Positions 53,832-62,488 of a stretch of 64,000 bases of DNA are shown here, in pieces. The notes beneath the pieces are model-generated. The model was not told where the DNA came from and did not search any database. It saw only the letters and a program-made list of their open reading frames with translations. The stretch's first letter is position 1, and each line of letters opens with the position of its first letter. The stretch is taken from assembly GCF_025822605.1 (NCBI RefSeq), contig NZ_JACKTY010000018.1, positions 124,141 through 188,140 on the forward strand. The letters are read 5' to 3'. Both the position numbers and the translations under genes were made by a program. Source of the DNA: Mycolicibacterium komossense (GTDB lineage: Bacteria; Actinomycetota; Actinomycetes; Mycobacteriales; Mycobacteriaceae).

Positions 53832-53834
53832 AAC
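53800..53834. terminator. hairpin GTTCAGACCCG/CGGGTCTGAAC, copy 2
   Basis: Perfect 11-bp stem around a 13-nt loop, 11 bp beyond the dps stop and overlapping the end of the GNAT remnant. It shares 14 bases on the left and 16 on the right with the hairpin at 50063. Likely terminator for dps. Confidence 0.6.
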
Positions 53835-53844
53835 CAGAGCAGAT

Positions 53845-54408
53845 TTACTTGGCGTGACCGCTACCGGAGGCCTTCGCCTTGCTGGCGGCAGACTTCTCGG
53901 TGGACGTTCCAGAGTTGGACAGTTCACCTGCCGCGCTCTCCAGGTGCGCGCGGACGAACCACTGGAACTTCTCCAGCTCGCCCGAGTGACCGATCAGCAG
54001 ATCCTGCGACACCAGGTCGAGATCGTCGAGTTTCTCGATGGCCTTCCTGGTGTCCTCGATGACACCGCTGTACACCAGGTCCAGCGCGCCCAGGTGGGCC
54101 TGCACCGTGTCGCGGCCGACGGAGTAGTCGTCCCACGTCCGGTCCTTGAGGATCGCACCGGGTGTACCCAGCGGTGACACACCAAGGGCGGCGATCCGCT
54201 CGGCCGCCTCGTCGGCATAACCCCGGACCAGCTCGACCTGTGGGTCGATCATCTCGTGGACGCCAATGAAGTTGGGGCCGACCACATTCCAGTGCACGTG
54301 CTTGAGCGTCAGATGCAGGTCGTTGTACGTGCTGAGTTGCTTTTGCAACAGATCCGCGACCTGCCGGCCCTGCTTTTCCGTCATGCCGGGGATGGTGAAA
54401 CTAGGCAC
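53845..54408 (-). CDS. dps: DNA-protecting ferritin-like protein Dps
   Basis: 187 residues; dodecameric miniferritin that stores iron and protects DNA under starvation or oxidative stress. Ferroxidase residues are present in HLTLKHVHWNVVG and HEMIDPQVELVRGYADEAAERI. The C-terminal tail is Lys/Ser/Ala rich, as in M. smegmatis Dps1, where the tail binds DNA. The GTG start at 54408 (PSFTIPGM) is preferred over the upstream ATG because AAAGGAG lies 6 bp before it and it matches the Dps1 N-terminus. Confidence 0.9.
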   Translation of the reverse strand: MPSFTIPGMTEKQGRQVADLLQKQLSTYNDLHLTLKHVHWNVVGPNFIGVHEMIDPQVELVRGYADEAAERIAALGVSPLGTPGAILKDRTWDDYSVGRDTVQAHLGALDLVYSGVIEDTRKAIEKLDDLDLVSQDLLIGHSGELEKFQWFVRAHLESAAGELSNSGTSTEKSAASKAKASGSGHAK

Positions 54409-54498
54409 AGTGGCTCCTTTGCCTGCGTAGGGGTCTCGTCCTTGGGGGACGTTCATGCTCAGGGCACCGGGTACCCGAACATCAGTACGCATAACCGG

Positions 54499-55503
54499 CT
54501 AGAGCGGGCGAATGTTCTGTACCGGTAGCCGCGGACCGCGGCGCGGCTCACGGGCCAGCCCGCTCGCGTAGAGCAGGCGCACCACCCGATGCCGATGCGG
54601 GCGCATCGGTTCGAGAAGCTCCACCATGGCGTCGTCGTCGATGGGACGGCCGAGCAGCGTCCAGCCGATCATCTTGGAGACGTGGTAGTCGCCGACCGAC
54701 AAGGCATCGGCGTCGCCGAACGCGCGCTGCGCCACCTCGGCCGCCGTCCAGATCCCCACCCCGGGCAGAGACATCAGTGCTTGCCGCGCCTCCGCCGGAA
54801 CTCGCGTGGCCAGCCGCTCCAACGACGCCGCCCGCTGCGCGACCGCAACGATCGTGCGGGCCCGGCCAGGATCGACATTCGCCCGATGGAATTCCCACGA
54901 CGGGATCCGGCGCCACACCTCCGCCGAGGGGATCACCCGCATGCGTTCGGGGGCCGGGCCGGGCGCGGGGGTGCCGAACCGCGTCACCAGCAGCCGCCAC
55001 GCCCGAAACGCATCGGCGCCCGGCACCCGCTGCTCGATCACCGCAGGGACCAGCGCTTCCAGCACCTGGCCGGTACGACCCAACCGCAGATGCGGCACCG
55101 CAGTCAGCGCGGCGACGACCGTCGGATCCGTCGGCGCGAAATCGGAGTGGTCGTCGTCAGCACCGAGGAACGCAGGTAATGCGTCGATGAACTCGTCGGC
55201 CCCGTCACCCCAGGCCTGCGCCCGGACCACGGTCGGGCCGTCACGCAGGATCCGCGCGGTCACGGCGCCGGAGGACAGCAGACTGGTCCGCCAGATGGCG
55301 CGGTCGGCGGTGAGCTGGAAAGTCGGATCACCCGGGCCGCGACGCAGTGGCGACAAGGTGACGCCGGGACTGGCCGGGCCCGGAAAGGTGACCGTCCGCT
55401 CGACGGGGTTCGTCTCGCCTGAAGTGAGTGCTACCGGGCTCAGGTTAGTCTCCGCGCGTACTACACGATTGCGCCCCACCTCGCCGCGGTCAAGGATGGC
55501 CAC
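54499..55503 (-). CDS. DNA-3-methyladenine glycosylase II family (AlkA-like)
   Basis: Base-excision repair glycosylase of the HhH-GPD superfamily, up to 334 residues. Helix-hairpin-helix LMSLPGVGIWTAAEVAQ near residue 242-258 and the catalytic Asp in SVGDYH about 20 residues later. The N-terminal part (residues 30-120) has the beta-rich domain of AlkA. The start is doubtful: the GTG at 55503 leaves no gap to the divergent ATG 55504; GTG 55479 or a later codon is likely. Confidence 0.82.
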   Translation of the reverse strand: MAILDRGEVGRNRVVRAETNLSPVALTSGETNPVERTVTFPGPASPGVTLSPLRRGPGDPTFQLTADRAIWRTSLLSSGAVTARILRDGPTVVRAQAWGDGADEFIDALPAFLGADDDHSDFAPTDPTVVAALTAVPHLRLGRTGQVLEALVPAVIEQRVPGADAFRAWRLLVTRFGTPAPGPAPERMRVIPSAEVWRRIPSWEFHRANVDPGRARTIVAVAQRAASLERLATRVPAEARQALMSLPGVGIWTAAEVAQRAFGDADALSVGDYHVSKMIGWTLLGRPIDDDAMVELLEPMRPHRHRVVRLLYASGLAREPRRGPRLPVQNIRPL

Positions 55504-55911
55504 ATGACGACCCCGTTCGACGACCCACAGGCCGAGCTCGCATGGATGTTCCTGCAGAGCCTGTGCGAGGACGGCGACCTCGACGAGGGGCTCGCGTTAC
55601 TCAGCGACGACTTCAGCTATTGGAACAACACCACCCGCAGGTCCAGCGGAAAGGACGATCTGCGCCAGCTCTGCGAATGGCGAAAGGCGATCGTGGAACT
55701 GAGCTACGACCTGCTCGGCTGCCTCAACGACGGGCAGAGCGTGATGGTCGAGGCCCAGGCCGAGGGTGTCACCAGCACAGGGATTCGCTACGACTGTCCG
55801 ATGGTGTTCATCTTCGAGACCGACGACGGACTGATCACCTCGCTGCGGGAGTACGGCGACACCCAGCTCAACATCGCCGCGTTCGGCGCCGAGACGGCTA
55901 CTCCACGCTGA
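55504..55911 (+). CDS. SnoaL/NTF2-like protein
   Basis: 135 residues with the alpha+beta cone pattern of NTF2-like/limonene-epoxide-hydrolase-like proteins: AWMFLQSLCEDGDLDEGLALLSDDFSYWNN, then beta strands including VEAQAEGVTSTGIRYDCPMVFIFETDDGLI. Ligand or reaction unknown. Start ATG 55504 with AAGGA 10 bp upstream. Abuts the AlkA-like gene head to head. Confidence 0.75.
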   Translation: MTTPFDDPQAELAWMFLQSLCEDGDLDEGLALLSDDFSYWNNTTRRSSGKDDLRQLCEWRKAIVELSYDLLGCLNDGQSVMVEAQAEGVTSTGIRYDCPMVFIFETDDGLITSLREYGDTQLNIAAFGAETATPR

Positions 55912-56275
55912 CGGTGATCTCAGCCTTGTCGGGGTAGAACGCGACGTGTCCGGCGATCGCCCCGACCGCCGGATAGGGCTCCTCGTAGGTCCAGATCGCG
56001 TCGTCCACGGTGCCCGCGGTAGTCGTCACGCTGTAGTAGCCGGCGTCCCCTTTGTAGGGGCAGTACGTAGTGGTATCGGTGCGGGTGAGCAGCTTGCGCT
56101 CCACATCGCTCAACGGAATATATTGCACCGCCTGATAAGTCGACTCCTGCAGCGTCAGCGCGTTGCGGGTGTCGGCCACGGTCTCGCCGTTGACGCGGAC
56201 TACCACCCGACCAGTGGTCGCGGTGACGGTGATCGGGTGCTCGGCGGTGGGCTGGCGTACGGACCGCTCGGTCAT
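55898..56275 (-). CDS. DUF427 family protein
   Basis: 125 residues of the DUF427 family: GRVVVRVNGETVADTRNAL at the start, the signature PLSDVERKLL and YCPYKGDAGYYSV in the centre, then WTYEEPYPAVGAIAGHVAFYPDK. Compact beta-tent fold; function unknown. The ATG at 56275 has AGGAGGT upstream. Its 3' end overlaps the SnoaL-like gene by 14 bp (convergent). Confidence 0.87.
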   Translation of the reverse strand: MTERSVRQPTAEHPITVTATTGRVVVRVNGETVADTRNALTLQESTYQAVQYIPLSDVERKLLTRTDTTTYCPYKGDAGYYSVTTTAGTVDDAIWTYEEPYPAVGAIAGHVAFYPDKAEITVSVE

Positions 56276-56350
56276 GGGGACCTCCTGCAGGTACGAAATG
56301 GTTTCACGGAGTCCCCAAGTCCAACACATCCCGGCCGATACGATTCCCGC

Positions 56351-56818
56351 ATGACTCAGCCAGGAACACCGTCGGCTCAGGCAGATGTGCGCATCCGCGC
56401 CGACGCCGACGCCGTGTATGCGCTCATCACCGATCTACCGACGCTGGCCAAGCTCGCCGAAGAGACCGTCGCGATGACGTGGTATCGAGGCGATACGGCC
56501 CGCAAGGGCGCGATGTTCAAGGGCGATAACCGCAACAAGACCAGGAAGTGGACGACCACCTGCACCATCACCGAGTCGGTTCCCGGCCAGGTGTTCGCCT
56601 TCGACGTGCGCAGCGGCCTGATCCCGGTAGCGCACTGGCGTTACGACATCACCGCGGCAGACGACGGGTGCCTGGTCACCGAGGCGACCTGGGACCGCCG
56701 GCCGGGTTGGTTCCGCAAAATCGCAGGGGCGGCCACCGGCGTGCCCGACCGGGATGCGGAGAATGCCAAGAACATCGCCGCCACTCTGGCCCGGCTCAAG
56801 GAGCACGCCGAACGTTAA
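56351..56818 (+). CDS. SRPBCC-family protein
   Basis: 155 residues: ADVRIRADADAVYALITDLPTLAKLAEET opens a START/Bet v1-like fold, with KWTTTCTITESVPGQVFAFDV strands and a long C-terminal helix (AENAKNIAATLARLKEHAE). Probably binds a hydrophobic ligand; not an assigned enzyme. ATG 56351. The TAA stop shares TTAA with the convergent FAD-oxidase gene. Confidence 0.82.
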   Translation: MTQPGTPSAQADVRIRADADAVYALITDLPTLAKLAEETVAMTWYRGDTARKGAMFKGDNRNKTRKWTTTCTITESVPGQVFAFDVRSGLIPVAHWRYDITAADDGCLVTEATWDRRPGWFRKIAGAATGVPDRDAENAKNIAATLARLKEHAER

Positions 56819-58188
56819 GGCCGCCGGGCGATGGCATCGGCGACCACCGCGATCGGCGATGTCTTCGCCCGAGCGCCTGACTCGTGCCGGTCCGCAGCCC
56901 GGTAGGCCTGGTACATCCCACGAACCCCCAACCAGCGCAGCGGTTCCGGCTCCCAGGTTTTCGACCGGTGTCCCACCCAGGGCATCCTGACCAGCGCAGT
57001 GTCGCGCCGGAGTACCAGGTCCGCGAGCGTCTGCCCCGCCAGGTTGGTCGCAGTGACGCCGTGCCCGACGTAGCCACCGGCCCACCCGAGTCCCGTCGCG
57101 CGGTCCAACTCCACCCCGGCCGACCAATCCCGCGGCACCGCAAGCACCCCACACCAGCCGTGTGCGATCCCGATCCCGCGGGTCTGCGGGAGCAGCGTGT
57201 TCAGCACCTCCCGGAGGGAGGTGATGGTGTACTGCCCGACAGCGCCGTCGCGGTCGATCCCGGACGCATAGCGGTAGGGCACCGCGCGGCCACCGATCGC
57301 GATGCGGTCATCGGCGGTGCGCTGCGCGTAGAAGAAGCCGTGGGCAGTATCGCCCAGTGTTTCGCGCCCCTCCCAGCCGATCGACTCCCACACGTCGGCG
57401 GGCAGCGGCTCGGTCGCGATCATCGCGCTGTTCATCGGCAGCCAGCGCCGTTTCAGACCGGGCAGGGTGGTGGTGAATCCTTCGGTGGCCCGCAGTACGG
57501 TCGGCGCGCGAACGGTACCGCGGGCGGTGACTGCGCGACCGGCACTGATCTGCGTCACCGGCGTCTGCTCGTAGATCGTGACGCCGAGGCGTTCGACGAC
57601 GTCGGCGAGCCCACGCACCAGCTGCGCGGGCTGGATCCGCCCGCAGTGCGGGCTGAAGGCGGCCAGGTGTAGATCATCGATCCGAATGCGTTGGTTTACT
57701 TCGCTATTCGGTAGTAGCCGAACCTCGGGAACACCCCACTCGTGGCTCTCGTCGACCTCGGCCCGCAACCGCTGCGCCTGTGGTTCGTTGCGGGCGATAC
57801 GAAGACTTCCGCCCTTGACGATCCCGGCCTCGATACCTTCGCGGGCCGCCACGTCGATCACCTCGTCGACGGCGCCGTTGAGCGCGCGCTGCCAGCGCAC
57901 CACAGCGGGGCGGCCGTGCTTCTTGGCCAGGAGAGTGCGGTGCCCCGGAGCCAGTCCGGACAGCCAGCCGCCGTTGCGACCGGAGGCGCCGAAGCCCGCG
58001 AACCGCGCCTCGAGCACCGTGATCCGCAGCGAGGGGTCGGCCCTCTTGAGGTAGAACGCCGTCCACAGACCGGTGTAGCCGGCCCCGACGATGCAGACGT
58101 CGGCGTCCCGGTCGCCGGGCAGCGGGTCGCGCGGCTCGGGGATTTCGGTGAACCAGTGCGAGACATGACCGTTGATGGGTGTGGACAC
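56815..58188 (-). CDS. FAD-dependent oxidoreductase, DAO family (OrdL/PuuB-like)
   Basis: 457 residues. FAD-binding motif VCIVGAGYTGLWTAFYL near residues 31-47 and the GFGASGRNGGW signature seen in OrdL/PuuB-type amine oxidases (e.g. gamma-glutamylputrescine oxidase). C-terminal GWCGVLAVPRDW ... GYVGHGVTATNLAGQTLADL completes the FAD site. Oxidises an amine or amino acid, releasing H2O2. GTG start at 58188. It is divergent from the alanine racemase operon by 203 bp, so it probably belongs to the same pathway. Confidence 0.85.
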   Translation of the reverse strand: MSTPINGHVSHWFTEIPEPRDPLPGDRDADVCIVGAGYTGLWTAFYLKRADPSLRITVLEARFAGFGASGRNGGWLSGLAPGHRTLLAKKHGRPAVVRWQRALNGAVDEVIDVAAREGIEAGIVKGGSLRIARNEPQAQRLRAEVDESHEWGVPEVRLLPNSEVNQRIRIDDLHLAAFSPHCGRIQPAQLVRGLADVVERLGVTIYEQTPVTQISAGRAVTARGTVRAPTVLRATEGFTTTLPGLKRRWLPMNSAMIATEPLPADVWESIGWEGRETLGDTAHGFFYAQRTADDRIAIGGRAVPYRYASGIDRDGAVGQYTITSLREVLNTLLPQTRGIGIAHGWCGVLAVPRDWSAGVELDRATGLGWAGGYVGHGVTATNLAGQTLADLVLRRDTALVRMPWVGHRSKTWEPEPLRWLGVRGMYQAYRAADRHESGARAKTSPIAVVADAIARRP

Positions 58189-58391
58189 CCTACGAGTCTG
58201 GCATCGGTGGCCGACCAGTGGCACGCGCATCGGAACGGGTCCGAAGTTTCATGTTGTTGGTGTCGTCACGCCGTTGTTGTACCGCATTGTGTATCGACCG
58301 GGCGATCGGCCGGTCCGATGCTTGGGGCACGGCCGTTCCAGGGGACAGCCGACTTGCAATCAGTCTCACTCCACGGGATCGGAGGACTGAC

Positions 58392-59552
58392 GTGGTCGAT
58401 CGCCCCGTCGGTGCTAGCAGCAGCGCGACGTATCAGCCGGACACCTCGGGGGCAAGCCCTCGAACATGGGTGGACGTGGATTTGGCGGCGGTCCGCCACA
58501 ACACCGCCGTCCTGACGCCTCACCGCAGTGCGCTGCTGGTAATGGTGAAGGGAAACGCTTATGGGCACGGCGCTTTCGAGATCGCCCGCACGGTGTTGGA
58601 CGCGGGAGCCCAGTGGTTGGGCGTGTCCTTCGTCGAGGAAGGAATCGGCTTACGGTCGGCATCACTGACAGCCCCGATCCTGGTGACCACCGAGGCCCCG
58701 CGCGGTGACGAGGAGCGCGCGTTGCGAGCGGGACTAGATCTGACCGTCTACAGTTTCGCGGCGATCGACAGGGTCGCCGACGCCGGACGACGGACCGGAA
58801 CGACTCCGCGCGTGCACATCAAGCTGAATACCGGACTCAACCGAGTGGGCGCCCCGCCGGAGCAGGCCGCCGCGTTGGCCGACCGGGCCGTCGCCGCCGG
58901 ACTCGACGTGCGCGGAGTGTGGACCCACTTCGCCGTTGCCGAGCAGCTCGGCAATCCTGCGACCGAAACCCAGCTGAACCGAATGCTGGTGGCGGCTGAA
59001 ACGATCCGAAGCTCGGGTCGCTGCGATCCGTGGCTGCACGCGGCCAACACCGCGGCGATTCTGGCTTACCCGGAGGCTCATCTTGACATGGTGCGCGCGG
59101 GGATCGGCATCTACGGATATCTGCCTGATCACGACCTGCCACGCGCCCACGAGATCGAACCCGCCTTGGCGTGGCGCACGTCGGTGAGCCACGTCAAGCG
59201 TCTAGCCGCCGGGCAGGGGGTCTCCTACGGTTTCACCGCGCGGACCACCGCGCCCACCACAGTGGCCACGGTGCCCGTCGGATTCGCCGACGGCTACCCC
59301 CGGCGCCTGTCGAACCGGGCCGACGTGCTCGTCCACGGTCGCCGGTTCCCCATCATGGGAACGATTGCCATGGACCAGATGTTGATCGACTGCGGCGACC
59401 AGCCCGTCGACGTCGGCGACGACGTCACGCTGATCGGCGCGCAGGGAGCACAGGTGGTCACCGTCGACGAGTTGGCGGCGCTGGCCGGCACCATAGCCGA
59501 CGAAATTCTTTGCGGAATCCATCCGCGGGTGCCACGTCACTACGTGAACTGA
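58392..59552 (+). CDS. alr: alanine racemase
   Basis: PLP enzyme converting L- and D-alanine (or a related amino acid). 386 residues. PLP Lys53 in MVKGNAYGHG, N-terminal WVDVDLAAVRHN, RVGAPPEQ, HAANTAA, catalytic Tyr279 in GVSYGFT, and MDQM near 327-330. The motif usually reads KADAYGHG, so KGN is a small deviation. It heads a permease-aminotransferase-dehydrogenase operon, which points to a catabolic rather than cell-wall role. The GTG at 58392 has GGAGGA 5 bp upstream; the longer upstream frame looks non-coding. Confidence 0.88.
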   Translation: MVDRPVGASSSATYQPDTSGASPRTWVDVDLAAVRHNTAVLTPHRSALLVMVKGNAYGHGAFEIARTVLDAGAQWLGVSFVEEGIGLRSASLTAPILVTTEAPRGDEERALRAGLDLTVYSFAAIDRVADAGRRTGTTPRVHIKLNTGLNRVGAPPEQAAALADRAVAAGLDVRGVWTHFAVAEQLGNPATETQLNRMLVAAETIRSSGRCDPWLHAANTAAILAYPEAHLDMVRAGIGIYGYLPDHDLPRAHEIEPALAWRTSVSHVKRLAAGQGVSYGFTARTTAPTTVATVPVGFADGYPRRLSNRADVLVHGRRFPIMGTIAMDQMLIDCGDQPVDVGDDVTLIGAQGAQVVTVDELAALAGTIADEILCGIHPRVPRHYVN

Positions 59553-59691
59553 CCCCGCCAGTGGCCAGATTGTGGATGGCCGGCGACCACAAAACCAACA
59601 CTTTGGCGGTACGGCGGGAAGTGTGATCCCCGACATACTTCGGAGGACTGGCGAGTGCTTCCCACTCGACGCGACACATCGGAGTGAGTAC

Positions 59692-61185
59692 ATGACAATG
59701 CCCGCCCCTCCCGCCTCAGCGGGGATCTGGTCCCAACTGGCCCGCAAGCAGGTCCGCACCGCAAGTGCCGACGAGCGTCCGTTGACCCGTAGCCTCGGAC
59801 CCTTTCAGCTGGCCATGATCGGCGTCGGTTGCACGATCGGTACCGGCATCTTCTTCTCACTGTCGACCGCGGTGCCGAAAGCTGGTCCAGCCGTCGTGAT
59901 TTCGTTCCTCATCGCCAGCTTGGCGGCAGGGCTGGCCGCCCTGTGCTACGCCGAGCTCGCGTCATCGATTCCCGCTGCGGGTTCGGCCTACTCCTATGCG
60001 TATGCGGTGATCGGCCAATACGCCGCGGTAGGTGTAGCCGCCTGCCTGATGCTGGAGTACGGCGTCGCGACCGCCGCGTCGGCGGTGGGGTGGAGCGGCT
60101 ACGTGAACCAGCTGTACTCCGATCTGACGGGCTGGGAGATCCCCTACTGGGCGTTGCACGCCCCCGGATCATCCGACGCCGCTGGGCATTTCGGTGTGAT
60201 CAACTTGCCGTCGCTGGTGTTGGTGCTGATGTGTACCGTCCTGCTGCTGCGCGGGGTACGTGAATCCATGCTGGTGAACACGATCATGGTGCTCGTCAAA
60301 CTCACCGTGCTGGCGTTCTTCGTCGTGATCGCCTTCACCGCGTTCAACGCCGACAACTTCAAGGACTTCGCCCCCATGGGGGTGGCGGGCATCGGCGCGG
60401 GTACTGCGACAATATTTTTCACATTCGTTGGTATAGATGCGATTTCGACGGCCGGCGAGGAAGTTCGCGATCCGCGCAAGAACCTACCCAGGGCCATCAT
60501 GATAGCCCTGGGCATCGTCTTGACGATCTACATGCTCGTCGCTGTGGCGGCTGTGGGAGCCCAGTACTGGACGGAGTTCGACGGCCAGGAAGCCGGGCTG
60601 TCGGTGATTCTGGACAACATCATGCACCAGCGGTGGCCAGGCATGGTGCTGGCGGCCGGGGCCGTCATCTCCATCTTCTCGGTCACGCTGGTGACGCTGT
60701 ACGGCCAGACGCGCATCTTGTTCTCGATGGGGCGAGACTCGATCGTGTCCAAGCGATTCGCCACCGTCGGTGGGCAGTCGCACGTTCCCGTGTTCAACAC
60801 CCTGGCCGTGGCGGCGGTCGTGGGGCCGGCAGCGGCGTTCATTCCGCTGGACGCGCTGGCCGACCTCACCAGCATCGGGACCATGGTCGCGTTCATCGTG
60901 GTGGCGATCTCGCTGATCGTGGCGCGGCGGGCCAGCTCGATCAAGCCCAGCTTCCGGGTTCCGCTCTACCCACTGACCCCCATCCTCACCGTCGTCGTGT
61001 GCGGCTATGTCCTGACCGGGCTCAGCTCGACCACCTGGAAGTTCTTCGCCGCGTGGATGGTGCTGACCTACGGCTACTACCTGCTTCGCGGCCGCAAGAT
61101 CGCCGACGAGAACGCCGCCACACCGCCTCCACCGGTGGAATCACCCGAGATCAGTGACTCCACACCGCAACTCGATCAGCACTGA
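59692..61185 (+). CDS. APC-family amino acid permease
   Basis: 497 residues, about 12-14 membrane helices, cationic amino acid transporter-like branch. It contains LGPFQLAMIGVGCTIGTGIFFSL at the first helix and TFVGIDAISTAGEEVRDPRKNLPRAIM at the APC consensus loop near 240-270. Imports the amino compound used by the downstream enzymes. ATG 59692, with GGAG 8 bp upstream; ATG 59698 is an alternative. The 139-bp gap before it carries a possible 10-codon leader ORF. Confidence 0.87.
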   Translation: MTMPAPPASAGIWSQLARKQVRTASADERPLTRSLGPFQLAMIGVGCTIGTGIFFSLSTAVPKAGPAVVISFLIASLAAGLAALCYAELASSIPAAGSAYSYAYAVIGQYAAVGVAACLMLEYGVATAASAVGWSGYVNQLYSDLTGWEIPYWALHAPGSSDAAGHFGVINLPSLVLVLMCTVLLLRGVRESMLVNTIMVLVKLTVLAFFVVIAFTAFNADNFKDFAPMGVAGIGAGTATIFFTFVGIDAISTAGEEVRDPRKNLPRAIMIALGIVLTIYMLVAVAAVGAQYWTEFDGQEAGLSVILDNIMHQRWPGMVLAAGAVISIFSVTLVTLYGQTRILFSMGRDSIVSKRFATVGGQSHVPVFNTLAVAAVVGPAAAFIPLDALADLTSIGTMVAFIVVAISLIVARRASSIKPSFRVPLYPLTPILTVVVCGYVLTGLSSTTWKFFAAWMVLTYGYYLLRGRKIADENAATPPPPVESPEISDSTPQLDQH

Positions 61186-61225
61186 TCGCCAATCGCAACA
61201 TCGGAAACAGAGAAAAGGACGACTC

Positions 61226-62488
61226 ATGACCTCCGTCGACGGGAGCGCTCTGTGGAGTGCGCAAGCCCATATGCCGACCGTGTCCGACCGCCGCATCGTC
61301 ATCACCGCCGGCTCCGGTGCGTATGTCGAAACCCGGAGCGGCGAAAGGCTACTGGACGCCACAGCAGGGCTCTGGCACGCCAACATCGGTCACGGCCGCC
61401 CGGACTTGGCCCGCGTTGCCTACGAGCAGATGGTCAAGCTGGAGACCTATCACGTGTTCAACCGGTTCGCCAACGACCAGGCGCTGGCCCTGACCGACCG
61501 GCTCAGCGCATTGTCACCGATCAAGAACCCGAAGGTGATCTTCGGCAGCGGAGGTTCCGAGGCGGTCGAGGCGGCGTGCAAACTCGCCCGCCGACACTGG
61601 CAGCTGGAGGGCCGCACCGGAAAGCGCATGGTTCTCAGCCGCCAGTACTCCTATCACGGTGTGCATGGATTCGGTTCCAGCATCGCCGGTTTGGACTTCA
61701 ACCGGGAAGGCTACGGAACCGAATCGCTCATCCGGGAGACCGCACGCATCGATCACCTCGACATCGCCACGGTGGAGCGCCAGATCCTGGACCTTGGCGC
61801 CGGCAACATCGCCGCCATCATCACCGAGCCGATCATGGGCACCGGTGGCGTGTACCCGCCGCCTCCGGGCTATCTGGAAGGACTGCAGCGGCTGGCGGCG
61901 CAGCACGACATCCTGTTGATCGCTGATGAAGTCATCACCGGATTCGGGCGTACCGGCGAGATGTTCGCCTGCGAGTACTTCGGTTTCGCCCCTGACATGC
62001 TGTTGATGGCCAAGGGGATCACCTCGGGCTACGCCCCGCTCGGTGGGGTTCTGGTGGCGCCCCGGATCTGGGAACGGTTCTTCAGCGGTGCCGACGCACC
62101 GATCTACCGGCAGGGGACGACGTATGCCGGACACGCGGTTGGTTGCGCGGTGGCATTGGCGCACCTGGACATCCTGCAGAACGAGAATCTGTTGCCACGG
62201 GTGTCCCGCCTGGCGCACCACTTGGAGCAGGTGCTGGGGAACCTCTGCGGCACAGCCGGTGTGGTCGAGGTGCGCACCAGCGGGCTCATCGGGGGCGTGC
62301 AGGTCGACGCGGCGTTATCCGCCGACCGGATCATCGATCACGCCTTGGATAACGGCGTGATTCTTCGAATGTTGCGGGGCAACACCATTCAAGTCAGTCC
62401 GCCGTTCGTGGTAACCGAGGGCGAGATCGACCAGATCGCCGCGGCAGTGGCTGGCGCCGTCGCGGCCGCCCAGGCGGTGTCGGTATGA
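61226..62488 (+). CDS. class III (omega) aminotransferase
   Basis: 420-residue PLP aminotransferase of the beta-alanine/GABA/putrescine-pyruvate type. FGSGGSEAVEAACKLAR (phosphate loop, about 106-121), YSYHG, EPIMGTGGVYPPPPGYL, Asp234 in IADEVITGFGRTG, PLP Lys263 in MAKGITSGYAPLGGV. Transfers an omega-amino group to pyruvate or 2-oxoglutarate, leaving a semialdehyde for the next enzyme. ATG 61226 with AAAAGGAC upstream; overlaps the dehydrogenase as ATGA. Confidence 0.88.
   Translation: MTSVDGSALWSAQAHMPTVSDRRIVITAGSGAYVETRSGERLLDATAGLWHANIGHGRPDLARVAYEQMVKLETYHVFNRFANDQALALTDRLSALSPIKNPKVIFGSGGSEAVEAACKLARRHWQLEGRTGKRMVLSRQYSYHGVHGFGSSIAGLDFNREGYGTESLIRETARIDHLDIATVERQILDLGAGNIAAIITEPIMGTGGVYPPPPGYLEGLQRLAAQHDILLIADEVITGFGRTGEMFACEYFGFAPDMLLMAKGITSGYAPLGGVLVAPRIWERFFSGADAPIYRQGTTYAGHAVGCAVALAHLDILQNENLLPRVSRLAHHLEQVLGNLCGTAGVVEVRTSGLIGGVQVDAALSADRIIDHALDNGVILRMLRGNTIQVSPPFVVTEGEIDQIAAAVAGAVAAAQAVSV

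Noticed and set aside
58179..58391. 71-residue N-terminal extension of alanine racemase
   Set aside because: The GTG at 58392 has a strong GGAGGA site and gives the family length; the extension overlaps the divergent FAD-oxidase start and promoter and looks non-coding.
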